Positions 25,026-34,244 of a stretch of 64,000 nucleotides of DNA are shown here, one piece after another. Each line of letters opens with the position of its first letter. Positions within the stretch are counted from its first letter, which is position 1. The DNA comes from ZC4RG35 sp036375695 (lineage in GTDB: Bacteria; Actinomycetota; Acidimicrobiia; Spongiisociales; ZC4RG35). Both the position numbers and the translations under genes were made by a program. The notes under the pieces were generated by a model, which worked only from the letters and a program-made list of their open reading frames with translations, was not told where the DNA came from and did not search any database. The DNA lies in assembly GCA_036375695.1 (NCBI GenBank), contig DASVBU010000033.1, positions 1-64,000 of the forward strand. Direction: 5' to 3'.

Positions 25026-26696
25026 GTGACCGAGAAGATGGTCGGAAGGGTCCTGGGGACCAGGGACTCCACGCCGCTCGAGTTCTGGGTCGGGGTGGCA
25101 GACGGGCACTACCTCCAACTCGACGACGTCGTGGCGCTGGAGCGCGTCCTGCCCGACGGCGAGGTGGTGCGGCTCTTCGGCACGGTCAGCCAGGTCGTGG
25201 CCCGTCACGAAGGCGCCCGGTTCGACTCCGATGTCTTCCTGATCAGCGATGGCGTCCTCCCCGCCGAGGTCACGGAGACCGCTCTGGTGGCGGCGACCCG
25301 TTTCGAGCCGGAGATCTTCGTCCCGCCTCGCCCCGGCCAGCCCGTCGAGATCGCCCAGGGGGAGCAACGCGACCGCGCCCTCTTCTTCGACCGGATGGAG
25401 CGGCGTCTTCCCGTCGGTCTGAGTAGGAACGGGGAGCCGGTGTGGGTCAACCTCGAGTTCGTCAACGGCGCCCGTGGCGCCCACATCAACATCTCCGGCA
25501 TCTCCGGCGTCGCCACCAAGACGTCCTATGCCACCTTCCTGCTCCACTCCCTCTTCAACTCGGGGGTCCTGGGCAGCGCCGCGGTCAACACCAAGAGCCT
25601 GATCTTCAACGTCAAGGGCGAAGACCTCCTCCATCTCGACCGGCCCAACAACAAGCTCGACGAGGAACAGAGGGCGAGGTACGAGACCCTGGGGTTGCCC
25701 CCCACACCGTTCGGATCCACGGCCTTCTACGCCCCGCCGCGAATCGGCGACCCCAACGCCACCGCCGACGTCAACTCCCGTTCCGACGTCACCTCCTTCT
25801 TCTGGACCCTGGAGCGGTTTTGCCACGACGAGCTCTTGCCGTTCCTGTTCGCCGACATCGAGGACGACCGCGCCCAGTACACCATCGTGGTCCAGAACGT
25901 GACCGCCCGGCTCAAGGAGGCCGAGGCCACCGAGACCGGTGCGGTGAAGATCGAAGGAGTGGGGGTCCGCACGTTCCGGGAGCTCGTCGACCTGATCTGC
26001 GAGCGGGTCCAGTCCGAGGAGGACCGCTACCGCTGGGCCGGACCGGCGATGGGGACCGGGACCATCAACGCTTTCGTCCGCCGCCTCCAGGCGGGCGTGC
26101 GCCACGTCGACCGTCTGATCCGGTCCGATGTTGTTGCCGCCGAGAAGCACGAGATCCGCCTCGATTCGCAGGTGACCGTGGTCGACATCCACAACCTCAA
26201 CGACCGGGCCAAGCGATTCGTGGTCGGCGTCACCCTGCGACGGGCCTTCGAGGAGAAAGAACGAGCCGGGCAGACCGCCGAGATGCTGCTCGTCGTGCTC
26301 GACGAGCTGAACAAGTACGCCCCGCGGGAGGGGTACAGCCCGATCAAGGAGATCCTCCTCGACATCGCCGAGCGTGGCCGCTCCTTGGGCGTGATCCTCA
26401 TCGGCGCCCAGCAGACCGCCTCCGAGGTCGAGCGCCGGATAATCGCCAACTCGTCGATCCGGGTGGTGGGGCGTCTCGACTCCGCCGAGGCTGCTCGTGA
26501 GGAGTACGGATTCCTGCCCGGCGCCCACCGTCAGCGGGCCACGATCCTGAAGCCCGGGACGATGCTCCTCACCCAGCCCGAGATCCCCGTCCCGCTCGTG
26601 GTGGAGTTCCCCTTCCCGTCGTGGGCGACCCGGGCAGACGAAGCCGTCCGGCCGGCGCACACCGGGCCAGATGACCCCTTCGAGGACCTGTCATGA
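25026..26696 (+). CDS. herA: HerA-like DNA translocase ATPase
   Basis: 556 residues from GTG 25026. The N-terminal ~110 residues form a HAS-barrel-like beta domain typical of HerA; then comes the ATPase core. The nucleotide loop reads GISGVATKTS (about 158-167), with Thr in place of the last Gly of a standard Walker A. Walker B is LLVVLDELNKYAP (about 420-432). A sensor-like GVILIGAQQTASEVERR and an Arg/Asn-rich NSSIRVVGRLDSAEAA follow. HerA hexamers pump DNA and drive NurA nuclease during double-strand-break end resection. It heads a coupled operon with sbcD, sbcC and nurA, the set found in archaea. The family is recognised; the altered loop is noteworthy. Confidence 0.82.
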   Translation: MTEKMVGRVLGTRDSTPLEFWVGVADGHYLQLDDVVALERVLPDGEVVRLFGTVSQVVARHEGARFDSDVFLISDGVLPAEVTETALVAATRFEPEIFVPPRPGQPVEIAQGEQRDRALFFDRMERRLPVGLSRNGEPVWVNLEFVNGARGAHINISGISGVATKTSYATFLLHSLFNSGVLGSAAVNTKSLIFNVKGEDLLHLDRPNNKLDEEQRARYETLGLPPTPFGSTAFYAPPRIGDPNATADVNSRSDVTSFFWTLERFCHDELLPFLFADIEDDRAQYTIVVQNVTARLKEAEATETGAVKIEGVGVRTFRELVDLICERVQSEEDRYRWAGPAMGTGTINAFVRRLQAGVRHVDRLIRSDVVAAEKHEIRLDSQVTVVDIHNLNDRAKRFVVGVTLRRAFEEKERAGQTAEMLLVVLDELNKYAPREGYSPIKEILLDIAERGRSLGVILIGAQQTASEVERRIIANSSIRVVGRLDSAEAAREEYGFLPGAHRQRATILKPGTMLLTQPEIPVPLVVEFPFPSWATRADEAVRPAHTGPDDPFEDLS

Positions 26697-27823
26697 AGAT
26701 CCTGCACACCTCCGACTGGCACGTCGGGAGGCGGATCCGTGGACGCGATCGGTCCGACGAGCATCGTGCCGTCCTCGACGAGATCGTCGGCATAGCCGCC
26801 GAGAACACCGTCGACCTGGTCCTGGTCGCCGGCGACCTGTTCGACACGGGCTCGCCGACGGCCGTGGCCGAGGAGATCGTGTGGCGTTGCCTCATCGACC
26901 TGTCCCGGATCGCCCCCGTGATGCTGGTGGCCGGCAACCACGACAACGCCGCTCGCATCGACGCGGTGGCGCCGCTGCTGGAGATGGGCAGGGTGACCGC
27001 GGTCGGGTCGCCGCGTCGCCCCGACGACGGGGGGACCGTCCTCCTCGAGGACATCGGTGCCCGTGTCGCCCTGCTCCCATTCGTTTCACAACGGGGCATC
27101 GTCAAGGTGGAGCAGATCATGGGAGCCGACCCGGACGAGCACGCCGCCGCCTACCAGGACCGTCTCGGCCGGGTCGTCGAAAGCCTCACCGGGGAGATGG
27201 GCGACGACGCGGTCAACGTGCTGGTCGGCCATCTCACCGTGTTCGGGGCCACGCAGGGTGGCGGAGAGCGCGACGCCCACATCTTCGGCTACGCCATCCC
27301 GGCGGCCGCCTTCCCCGGCCACCTCTCCTACGTGGCGCTGGGCCATCTCCACCGGCAGCAGCGGATGCCCCATCCGGGGGCGGTCTGGTACTCCGGATCG
27401 CCCCTCCAGCTCGATTTTGGCGAAGTCGACGACCGCAAGGGCGTCCTGCTCGTCGAGGCCGAGCCCGGCAAGCCGGCACGGGTCACCGAGGTCCCGCTCA
27501 CCTCGGGCAAGCGGCTGGTGACGGTCACCGGCTCTCTCGATGAGGTCCTCGCCAAGGCCGATCGTCTCCAGGAGGCGTATGTGAAGGTCGTGCTCACCGA
27601 GACGGCCCGGGTCGGCCTCGCCGACGAGGTGCGGGCCGCCATTCCCGGTGCGGTGGACGTAATCCTGGCGACACGGGAGGTCGGCCGAACCGACGATGCC
27701 GATCACCTCCCCGACCATCTCGCACCGAACGAGGCCTTCCGTCGCTATCTGGAGGAGCGGGGCGCCCTCGACGAGAGCGTGGCGGCCCTGTTCGCCGAAT
27801 TGCTGGCCGAGGTGGACGCATGA
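26693..27823 (+). CDS. sbcD: Exonuclease subunit SbcD (Mre11)
   Basis: 376 residues. All Mre11 phosphodiesterase motifs are present: MKILHTSDWHVGRR (metal Asp and His), LVAGDLFDTG, VAGNHDNAAR, a VGHLTVFGA motif and the terminal VALGHLHRQQ. The C-terminal ~120 residues form the capping/Rad50-binding region. With SbcC it forms an Mn2+-dependent nuclease that opens hairpins and trims blocked DNA ends. The ATG overlaps the herA stop (ATGA), so expression is tightly linked. Confidence 0.92.
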   Translation: MKILHTSDWHVGRRIRGRDRSDEHRAVLDEIVGIAAENTVDLVLVAGDLFDTGSPTAVAEEIVWRCLIDLSRIAPVMLVAGNHDNAARIDAVAPLLEMGRVTAVGSPRRPDDGGTVLLEDIGARVALLPFVSQRGIVKVEQIMGADPDEHAAAYQDRLGRVVESLTGEMGDDAVNVLVGHLTVFGATQGGGERDAHIFGYAIPAAAFPGHLSYVALGHLHRQQRMPHPGAVWYSGSPLQLDFGEVDDRKGVLLVEAEPGKPARVTEVPLTSGKRLVTVTGSLDEVLAKADRLQEAYVKVVLTETARVGLADEVRAAIPGAVDVILATREVGRTDDADHLPDHLAPNEAFRRYLEERGALDESVAALFAELLAEVDA

Positions 27824-30195
27824 GGCCGGTGCGCATCGAGATGGAGGGCTTCTCGGCCTTCCGGAGCCGCACGGTGGTCGACTTCAGCCGGGCCCTGGAG
27901 ACCGACACCGCCTTCTTCTCGCTGAGCGGTGCCACCGGCTCGGGAAAGTCGAGCCTGATCGACGCCATGATCTTCGCCCTCTATGGACGCATCCCGAGAC
28001 TGGGCGCCCGGGAGGTGGCGCCCGTGATGTCGGTGGGCGCCGATCGCTGTCGCGTCCGTCTCGACTTCGAGGCGCGCGGCGACGTCTACACCGCCGTCCG
28101 CGAGGTGCGTCGCACCAGCAGCGGCGGGGCTTCGGTCAAGGAGGCCCGCCTCCAACTCGGCGACCAGGTGTTGTTCGATGGCGCCGCCTCGGTCACCGAC
28201 GGGGTCGAGGGCCTGCTCGGGCTCGGTTTCGACGATTTCACCCGCACCGTCGTGCTTCCCCAGGGCGACTTCGCCCGCTTCCTCCACGCCACGCCGTCGG
28301 AACGGCAGAACCTGCTCCGGGGCCTGCTCGGCATGGACGTCTTCTCCAGGGTCAGGGTGCTGGCAGGGGAGAGGCGGGCCGCCGCCCAGGCACGGGCCGA
28401 CTCGGCACGGGCACGTCTGGAGGCACTGGCCGTCCCTTCGGCAGACGAGATCGAGATGCTCAGAGGCCGGGTCGAGACCCTCCAGGAGCTGGAGAGCCAG
28501 GCAGCCGGCTGGGAGGAGGAGCTGGCCTTGCTCGCCAAGGCCGCGGGCGACGCCGTCGCCGAGGTGGAGCGTCTCGGTGAGGCCGTGGACCGGCTGACAT
28601 CGCTGGAAGCGCCACCCCGGGTCGAGGAGCTGGCGACACTGGTCACCGAGGCCACTGCGGCGGTCCATGACGCCGAAGACACCCTCGATGCCGTGGCCAA
28701 GGACAGGATGGCTGCCGTCGAGGAGGGGCAGGGCCTGCCCGACGCCGGCACCCTCCAGGCGATGCGTCGTGCCTGTCAGGAGCGAGGGACGCTCCGGTCA
28801 CAGCTCGCCGAGCTCGACCCGGGACCGGCGAAGAAGAAGATGGACGAAGCCGAAGCCGACCTCACCGCGGCCGAGACCCGCCTCCGGGAGGCCCGCGCCA
28901 GGCTGGACGAGACCCGGATGGGGCACGCGGCCCACGCCCTGGCGACGACGCTGGTCGCCGGGGCTGTCTGCCCCGTTTGTCAACGGGAGGTGGCGGATCT
29001 CCCGGAGCTGGAGCCGCCCGCCGACCTCGACCTGCTCGAATCGGAGGTGGCTGAGGCGGACGACGCCCTTGCCGCGGCGCGGTCGGCCGCCGCCGCGGCG
29101 AGGGACGCCCACACCCGGGTCGAGACCGAGCGGGCCGGTCTCGAAGCCCGTCTCGCGGAGCTGGACGAAGAGTTGGCAGATGCCCCCGACGAGGAGGAGC
29201 TGGCCCGGCTGGAGAACGCCGTCGCCGAGAACAAGACGCGGCTCGAGGAGCTGCGTCGTGCCGAGGAAGAGGCGAGAAAGACCCTCGAAGACGCCCGGAA
29301 GACCCTGGAGTCACTGGTCGAGGATCAGCGGGCCCTGGGTCGCGGCTTGCGCGCGGCCCAGCACTCGGTCGCCGATCTCAAACCGCCGCTCACCGAGAGC
29401 GACGAGGTGGCGGTGCAGTGGAAGGAGCTCTTGGCGTGGCGCGACGGCAAGCTCTCCGAGCTGACGAATGCCATCGAGACCGCCCGCCGGCGAGCCAACG
29501 AGGCGGAGGAGAAGGCGCAGGATCGTCGTCTGGAGATCGCCGCGATCCTGGAGGGTCACGCCGTCGAAGTCACCGCTTCGGTGATCTCGGGGGTGGCCCG
29601 GGCGCTGGAGCGGGCCCGTCACACCCTGGAGACGGCGGAGAAGGCGGTGGCCGATGCGGCTGCCCTGGCGGAGGAGATGGAGAGGGCGGACATGGAGGCG
29701 GCCGTGGCCAAGACCCTGGCCGACCATCTCCGTGCCGACGGTTTCGAGAAATGGATGATGGGCGGAGCGCTCCGCACCCTGGTGGCCGGTGCCAACGACC
29801 TGCTCGGCGACCTGTCCGACGGCGGCTACTCGCTCCAGGTCTACGACGGGGTGTTCGTCGTCGTCGACCATCGCAACGCCGACGAGCTTCGGCCCGTCAC
29901 GACACTCTCCGGCGGGGAGACATTCCTGGTCTCGCTGGCGTTGGCCCTCTCGCTCGCCGAGATCCATGCCGCCCACGGCGAGGCACGTCTCGACGCCGTC
30001 ATCCTCGATGAGGGATTCGGGACCCTCGACGAGGAGACCCTCGACACCGTCGCCTCCCTTCTCGAAGACCTCGCCGGAAGCCGGGGGCTGATGGTCGGTG
30101 TGATCACCCACGTCAAGGAACTGGCCGAACGCGCCCCGATCCGATACGAGGTGCAGCGCGGGCCCAAGGGCTCCGAGGTCCGGGAGATCGCATGA
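27820..30195 (+). CDS. sbcC: ATPase subunit SbcC (Rad50)
   Basis: 791 residues. The N-terminal ATPase half has Walker A GATGSGKSS at about 45-53 and a QGDFARFL Q-loop. A long coiled coil (roughly 180-640) is rich in Glu, Ala and Arg, with the zinc hook CPVCQ at about 384. The C-terminal half has the signature TLSGGETFLVSLALALSL, Walker B AVILDEGFGTLD and an ITHVKELA switch His. The protein is shorter than E. coli SbcC (1048), with a shorter coiled coil. It dimerises through the hook and tethers DNA ends, energising SbcD. Start and stop both overlap neighbouring genes by ATGA. Confidence 0.92.
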   Translation: MRPVRIEMEGFSAFRSRTVVDFSRALETDTAFFSLSGATGSGKSSLIDAMIFALYGRIPRLGAREVAPVMSVGADRCRVRLDFEARGDVYTAVREVRRTSSGGASVKEARLQLGDQVLFDGAASVTDGVEGLLGLGFDDFTRTVVLPQGDFARFLHATPSERQNLLRGLLGMDVFSRVRVLAGERRAAAQARADSARARLEALAVPSADEIEMLRGRVETLQELESQAAGWEEELALLAKAAGDAVAEVERLGEAVDRLTSLEAPPRVEELATLVTEATAAVHDAEDTLDAVAKDRMAAVEEGQGLPDAGTLQAMRRACQERGTLRSQLAELDPGPAKKKMDEAEADLTAAETRLREARARLDETRMGHAAHALATTLVAGAVCPVCQREVADLPELEPPADLDLLESEVAEADDALAAARSAAAAARDAHTRVETERAGLEARLAELDEELADAPDEEELARLENAVAENKTRLEELRRAEEEARKTLEDARKTLESLVEDQRALGRGLRAAQHSVADLKPPLTESDEVAVQWKELLAWRDGKLSELTNAIETARRRANEAEEKAQDRRLEIAAILEGHAVEVTASVISGVARALERARHTLETAEKAVADAAALAEEMERADMEAAVAKTLADHLRADGFEKWMMGGALRTLVAGANDLLGDLSDGGYSLQVYDGVFVVVDHRNADELRPVTTLSGGETFLVSLALALSLAEIHAAHGEARLDAVILDEGFGTLDEETLDTVASLLEDLAGSRGLMVGVITHVKELAERAPIRYEVQRGPKGSEVREIA

Positions 30196-31097
30196 GGTTC
30201 ACGGTCGAGAGCTGGGACTCCGACTACGGGGCGCCCACCGATTCCGAGCTCGAGGACGCCAGCGCCGAAGTCGACGTAACGGTGGAGCTGCCCGCCGACC
30301 GGTGGCAGCCGATCGAGGTCGACGCCGCACCCGCTGCCGAAGTGCTCTTCATCGACGGGGTCCGTCGGGTGGACGCCACCGTGTGGATCGAACAGCCCCC
30401 CGACTTCCCCGCCTATTCGCTGGCCGCCACCTACGCGGCAGGTGCCGTCCGCTGCAACCACGAGGCGAAGCTGGAGGCGGTCGCCGTGGAACGGGGCCTG
30501 TTCACCCCCACCGCGGCGCAGGACGTGGAGACCGGTGTCGGCATCTACCACGTCAAGACCACGAAGGGCACCACCGCGGAGCAGCTCTGGCTGGGGATCC
30601 AGCAGCGTCTGGCCGACCTCGAGGCGGCCGTGGCCCATCAGGTGGGTGGCGCCGACCTGGTGGTGGTCGACGGACCGCTGTCCCACGTCAGGGACATCCC
30701 CGACGCCGTGGGCTACGTCAAGACCCAGCGGGTCCAATACCTGCCCATGGAGTTGCGGGGATTGCTCGCCGCGCTTCCCGTGGGTGCCAGGACACCATTG
30801 TTCCTGACCTCGTTGAACTGGAGCCGGTTCTCCTGGTACGTGCGGTTGGCGCCGGCGCCGGGGCCGGCAGGTGGTCTGGTGCGCTGCGAGGTGACGGCAG
30901 ACCAGCCCGCGGCCGACGCGGTGAGGGCGGCGTGCCGCATCACCGCCACCCTCCCCCGATTCGCCTCGGCACTGCACAAGGATCCGCGGGCGCCGCAGAA
31001 CCTCTATCCGATCGGGGGTCTGGAGCGGGAGTTGCGTCACCGACTCGGTGATCGGGAGATGGCGGTGCGAGCCCTGCGCCGTGCCGCGGCGGCCTAG
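30192..31097 (+). CDS. nurA: NurA domain nuclease
   Basis: 301 residues. It is recognised by the NurA pattern: FIDGVRRVDATVW with the first metal Asp (about residue 54), LVVVDGPLSHV with the second Asp (about 159), GYVKTQRVQYL, where NurA has a conserved Lys, and a C-terminal NLYPIGGLERELRHRLGD. NurA is a 5'-3' exonuclease/endonuclease that works with the HerA pump. Placement directly after herA-sbcD-sbcC with ATGA coupling strongly supports the assignment. The gene's stop codon shares CTAG with the stop of the convergent EamA gene, so there is no gap between them. Confidence 0.8.
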   Translation: MRFTVESWDSDYGAPTDSELEDASAEVDVTVELPADRWQPIEVDAAPAAEVLFIDGVRRVDATVWIEQPPDFPAYSLAATYAAGAVRCNHEAKLEAVAVERGLFTPTAAQDVETGVGIYHVKTTKGTTAEQLWLGIQQRLADLEAAVAHQVGGADLVVVDGPLSHVRDIPDAVGYVKTQRVQYLPMELRGLLAALPVGARTPLFLTSLNWSRFSWYVRLAPAPGPAGGLVRCEVTADQPAADAVRAACRITATLPRFASALHKDPRAPQNLYPIGGLERELRHRLGDREMAVRALRRAAAA

Positions 31098-32050
31098 CCG
31101 GCAGCGGTTGCCGGTTCGGGCTCGCGAGCCGTCGAGCGTTCCTTGCGGGAGGCGAGGAAGGCCCCGACCAGCACCAGGGCGATGCCGGCGATCGCCATGG
31201 CGTTGACGGTCTCGTCACGGAACACGACCCCGAGGATCAGCGCCACAACCGGAAGGACGTAGGCGATGAACGAGCTGCGGGTGGCTCCCACAGACGCCGC
31301 GATCCGCCCGGCGAGGATGAAGGCGATGCCGGTCCCGAACAGACCCACTGCCACCGTGGCGACGAACGAAGGCACGGAGAAGTCCGACTGGAGCAGGCCA
31401 TAGATCCCGTAGGGGAGGGCCATCGGGATGGCGAACCAGATGACCCGGCTCATCACCGGGAGGGATCCGTACTTCTGCACCACCGGCACGGAGATGTTGA
31501 TCGACACCCCGTACGACGCGGCGGCAACCAGGGCGAGGAGGATGCCGATGGCCTCGTTGGTGCCCGAGTTGATCGACGGTAGGGCGATGAGGACGACACC
31601 GGCGAGGCCCATGATCAGGCCCACCCGCTGCAGCCGGCCCGGGAGCGTGCGCAGCAGGATGGAGGCGACGATGGCCGCGAAGATCGGCGTGGTTCCGTTG
31701 ATCAGCCCCGCCGTCCCCGAGGCGATCCACTGCTGGGCGATCGGGAACATCGTGAAGGGAAGGGCGACCCATGTGAAGGCGATGAGGATGATCCGGCCCC
31801 GATCCTCGGGGTCGATCCGGCTGTTGCGGATCCTCGGAACGGAGTACAGGAAGAGCGACGCGGCCACGATCCGGAGCAGGGTCACCAGGCCCGGGTGGAA
31901 CGAGTCGAGCCCGATCGCCATGAGGAGGAACGACGAGCCCCAGATCAGCCCCAGCGTCCCGAAGAGCGCCCAGTCGACCGGCGTGAACGCGTCCCTATTG
32001 GTGCCATGCGATGTCGTGATCAGTCGTGCCACGGGATACCTCAACCCCAT
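31094..32050 (-). CDS. EamA/DMT-family transporter
   Basis: 318 residues, ten predicted helices, two EamA repeats: LFGTLGLIWGSSFLLMAIGL starts the first and GILLALVAAASYGVSIN the second. The QQWIASGTAGLINGTTPIFAAIVASILL segment and SSFIAYVLPVVALILGVVFRDE are standard EamA marks. Starting ATG 32050 follows gpsA by 26 nt on the same strand, so it probably rides on the gpsA transcript. Substrate unknown. The C-terminal tail is short and charged (RKERSTAREPEP). Confidence 0.8.
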   Translation of the reverse strand: MGLRYPVARLITTSHGTNRDAFTPVDWALFGTLGLIWGSSFLLMAIGLDSFHPGLVTLLRIVAASLFLYSVPRIRNSRIDPEDRGRIILIAFTWVALPFTMFPIAQQWIASGTAGLINGTTPIFAAIVASILLRTLPGRLQRVGLIMGLAGVVLIALPSINSGTNEAIGILLALVAAASYGVSINISVPVVQKYGSLPVMSRVIWFAIPMALPYGIYGLLQSDFSVPSFVATVAVGLFGTGIAFILAGRIAASVGATRSSFIAYVLPVVALILGVVFRDETVNAMAIAGIALVLVGAFLASRKERSTAREPEPATAAG

Positions 32051-32076
32051 AGAACCGCGGGGTATGCCCTCCGGTT

Positions 32077-33075
32077 TCAGATTTCCGGCTTCGCCTGGCG
32101 GGTCATGAGACGGAGCATCGCCTCGCGGGGGTGCACCTCCCCATCGAGCACTCGGCCCACCTGCTCGGCGATCGGCATCTCCACGTCGTGGCGATGAGCC
32201 AGACCGAGGGCGCTCCGGGTGGTCTTGACACCCTCGGCGACCATCCGCATCTCCGAGACGATGTCCTCGAGCTTCCGGCCCTGAGCCAGCGCATGACCCA
32301 CCTGGTAGTTGCGGCTCTTCGTCGAGCTCGCCGTGGCGATGAGGTCTCCGACACCGGCGAGACCGGCGAAGGTCGACGGCCGTCCGCCCATGGCCACCCC
32401 GAGACGGGTGATCTCCGCCAGCGCCCTGGTGAGGAGGGTCGCCCTGGTGTTGTCCCCGAAACCGAGACCGTCGGACATGCCCGACGCCAGTGCCATCACG
32501 TTCTTGAGGGCGCCACCCATCTCGCAGCCGATGACGTCGTTGTTGGTGTAGACCCGGAAGGTGGGACCCATCAGCAGCTCCTGGATCGCCTGGGCCGGAT
32601 CGGGCTTCGGCGTCGCCACGACCGCCGCGGCGGGCTGGCCCATCGCCACCTCGATGGCGAGGTTCGGTCCCGTCAGCACCCCCATCAGCGACGGGTCGTG
32701 GGCCGGCGCCTCCTCGGCCATGACTCGCGTCATGGTGGCGAGGGTTTCCTGTTCGATTCCCTTGGTCAGCGAGATCAAAGGGATGTCGGCGGGGAGGTGG
32801 CCTGCGAACCTGGCGAACGTGGCCCGGTAGCCGTGTGAAGGGACCGCCCACAGGACGGCGTCCACCTCGTCCACGGCCTCCGCCATGTCCGCAGTCGGGA
32901 TCACCGACTCGGGGAGGCCGATGTCCGGGAGATATGTGCGGTTCTGCCTGGTGGAACGGATCTCATCGGCCAATTCGGGACGACGGGCCCAGAGGGTGGT
33001 GGGCACCTTCGCCGAGGCGAGCAGGGCGACGGTGGTCCCCCACGATCCCGCACCAATGACCGCCACTCTCCTCAT
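32077..33075 (-). CDS. gpsA: Glycerol-3-phosphate dehydrogenase [NAD(P)+]
   Basis: 332 residues from ATG 33075, which has a TACCGT box 7 nt upstream. Motifs are the N-terminal Rossmann VAVIGAGSWGTTVA, ISLTKGIEQETL, VLTGPNLAIEVAMGQPAAAV, the active-site GCEMGGALKNVMALASG with the catalytic Lys, and GDLIATASSTKSRN in the C-terminal domain. It reduces dihydroxyacetone phosphate to sn-glycerol 3-phosphate for phospholipids. It is divergent from ychF and followed by an EamA permease gene. Confidence 0.95.
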   Translation of the reverse strand: MRRVAVIGAGSWGTTVALLASAKVPTTLWARRPELADEIRSTRQNRTYLPDIGLPESVIPTADMAEAVDEVDAVLWAVPSHGYRATFARFAGHLPADIPLISLTKGIEQETLATMTRVMAEEAPAHDPSLMGVLTGPNLAIEVAMGQPAAAVVATPKPDPAQAIQELLMGPTFRVYTNNDVIGCEMGGALKNVMALASGMSDGLGFGDNTRATLLTRALAEITRLGVAMGGRPSTFAGLAGVGDLIATASSTKSRNYQVGHALAQGRKLEDIVSEMRMVAEGVKTTRSALGLAHRHDVEMPIAEQVGRVLDGEVHPREAMLRLMTRQAKPEI

Positions 33076-33128
33076 GGCGCGCACGGTAGCGGCATGCCTC
33101 GCCACGGCCCCTAATGTCGCTGCCGGTC

Positions 33129-34211
33129 ATGAGCCTCGCCATCGGAATCGTGGGCCTCCCCAACGTGGGCAAGTCGACGTTGTTCAACGCGCTCACCGAG
33201 GCCGGTGCCGTCGCCGCCAACTACCCGTTCGCCACCATCGACCCCAACGTCGGGGTCGTCCCCATCCCCGACCCGAGGCTCGAGGTCCTGGCAGAGATGT
33301 TCGGCTCGGCCAAGATCACCCCGGCGACGGTGACCTTCGTCGACATCGCCGGGCTGGTCAGGGGCGCCAGCCAGGGAGAGGGGCTCGGCAACCGCTTCCT
33401 GGCCAACATCCGAGACGTCGACGCAATCTGCCACGTGGTGCGGGCGTTCACGGCACCCGACGTCACCCACGTCGAGGAGGTGGTCGACCCGGAACGCGAC
33501 ATCGCCGTCATCGAGACCGAGCTGGCTCTCGCCGACCTGGAGACCATCGAGAAGCGTCTGCCGCGCCTGGAGAAGGAAGTCACCGCCGACCGCAAGCTGG
33601 CCCCGAAGCTGGAGCTGATCCGGAGGCTCCACGCCATCGTCTCGGCGGGCCGCCGGGTGTCCGCCGACCGGGAGCTCTGGGAACGCCGGGAGGAATACGC
33701 CGACCTCCACCTCCTCACCGCCAAGCCGGTGATCTTCGTGTTCAACTCCGACCCGTCCCTGCTCGCCGACGAGCCCAGACGGAAACAGCTCGCCGACCTG
33801 GTGGCTCCCTCCGAGGCGCTCTTCATCGACGCCGAGTTCGAGGCCGAACTGGCCGGTCTCGAGGCCGAAGACCGGGACGAACTGCTCGAGGCGGCAGGGC
33901 TCGACGAGCCGGGTCTCAACCAGGTGATCCGGGCCGCCTATCGGACCCTGGGTCTACAGAGCTTCCTCACCGCCGGCCCGAAGGAGACGAGGGCGTGGAC
34001 CATCAGGACCGGCGCCACCGCTCCCGAAGCCGCAGGCGTGATCCACACCGACTTCCAGCGTGGATTCATCGCCGCCGAGGTGGTCAGCTACGAGCGGCTG
34101 GTGGAAGCGGGGTCATGGCAGGCGGCGCGGGCGGCGGGCCTGATCCGCTCCGAGGGGAAGTCCTACGTGATGCGACCCGACGACGTCGTCGAGTTCAGGT
34201 TCAATGTCTGA
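33129..34211 (+). CDS. ychF: Redox-regulated ATPase/GTPase YchF
   Basis: 360 residues, standard length. The Obg-family core shows G1 GLPNVGKSTLFNALT, the switch YPFATIDPNVGVV, G3 VDIAGLVRGASQGEGLGNRFLANIR and the C-terminal TGS domain ending TDFQRGFIAAEVV ... MRPDDVVEFRFNV. The G4 region reads FVFNSDP where human and E. coli proteins have NxxE, the change that favours ATP over GTP. YchF associates with ribosomes and is linked to stress responses. I prefer ATG 33129 (MSLAIGIVG); ATG 33114 is five codons upstream. A perfect hairpin follows the stop. Confidence 0.95.
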   Translation: MSLAIGIVGLPNVGKSTLFNALTEAGAVAANYPFATIDPNVGVVPIPDPRLEVLAEMFGSAKITPATVTFVDIAGLVRGASQGEGLGNRFLANIRDVDAICHVVRAFTAPDVTHVEEVVDPERDIAVIETELALADLETIEKRLPRLEKEVTADRKLAPKLELIRRLHAIVSAGRRVSADRELWERREEYADLHLLTAKPVIFVFNSDPSLLADEPRRKQLADLVAPSEALFIDAEFEAELAGLEAEDRDELLEAAGLDEPGLNQVIRAAYRTLGLQSFLTAGPKETRAWTIRTGATAPEAAGVIHTDFQRGFIAAEVVSYERLVEAGSWQAARAAGLIRSEGKSYVMRPDDVVEFRFNV

Positions 34212-34236
34212 CCGCTCCGCGCGAGATGCGGAGCGG
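34212..34236 (+). terminator. Stem-loop immediately after ychF
   Basis: A perfect 9-bp stem (CCGCTCCGC / GCGGAGCGG) with a 7-nt loop starts directly after the ychF stop. There is no T tract, as is common for actinobacterial terminators. Confidence 0.55.
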
Positions 34237-34244
34237 GCGTAGGT

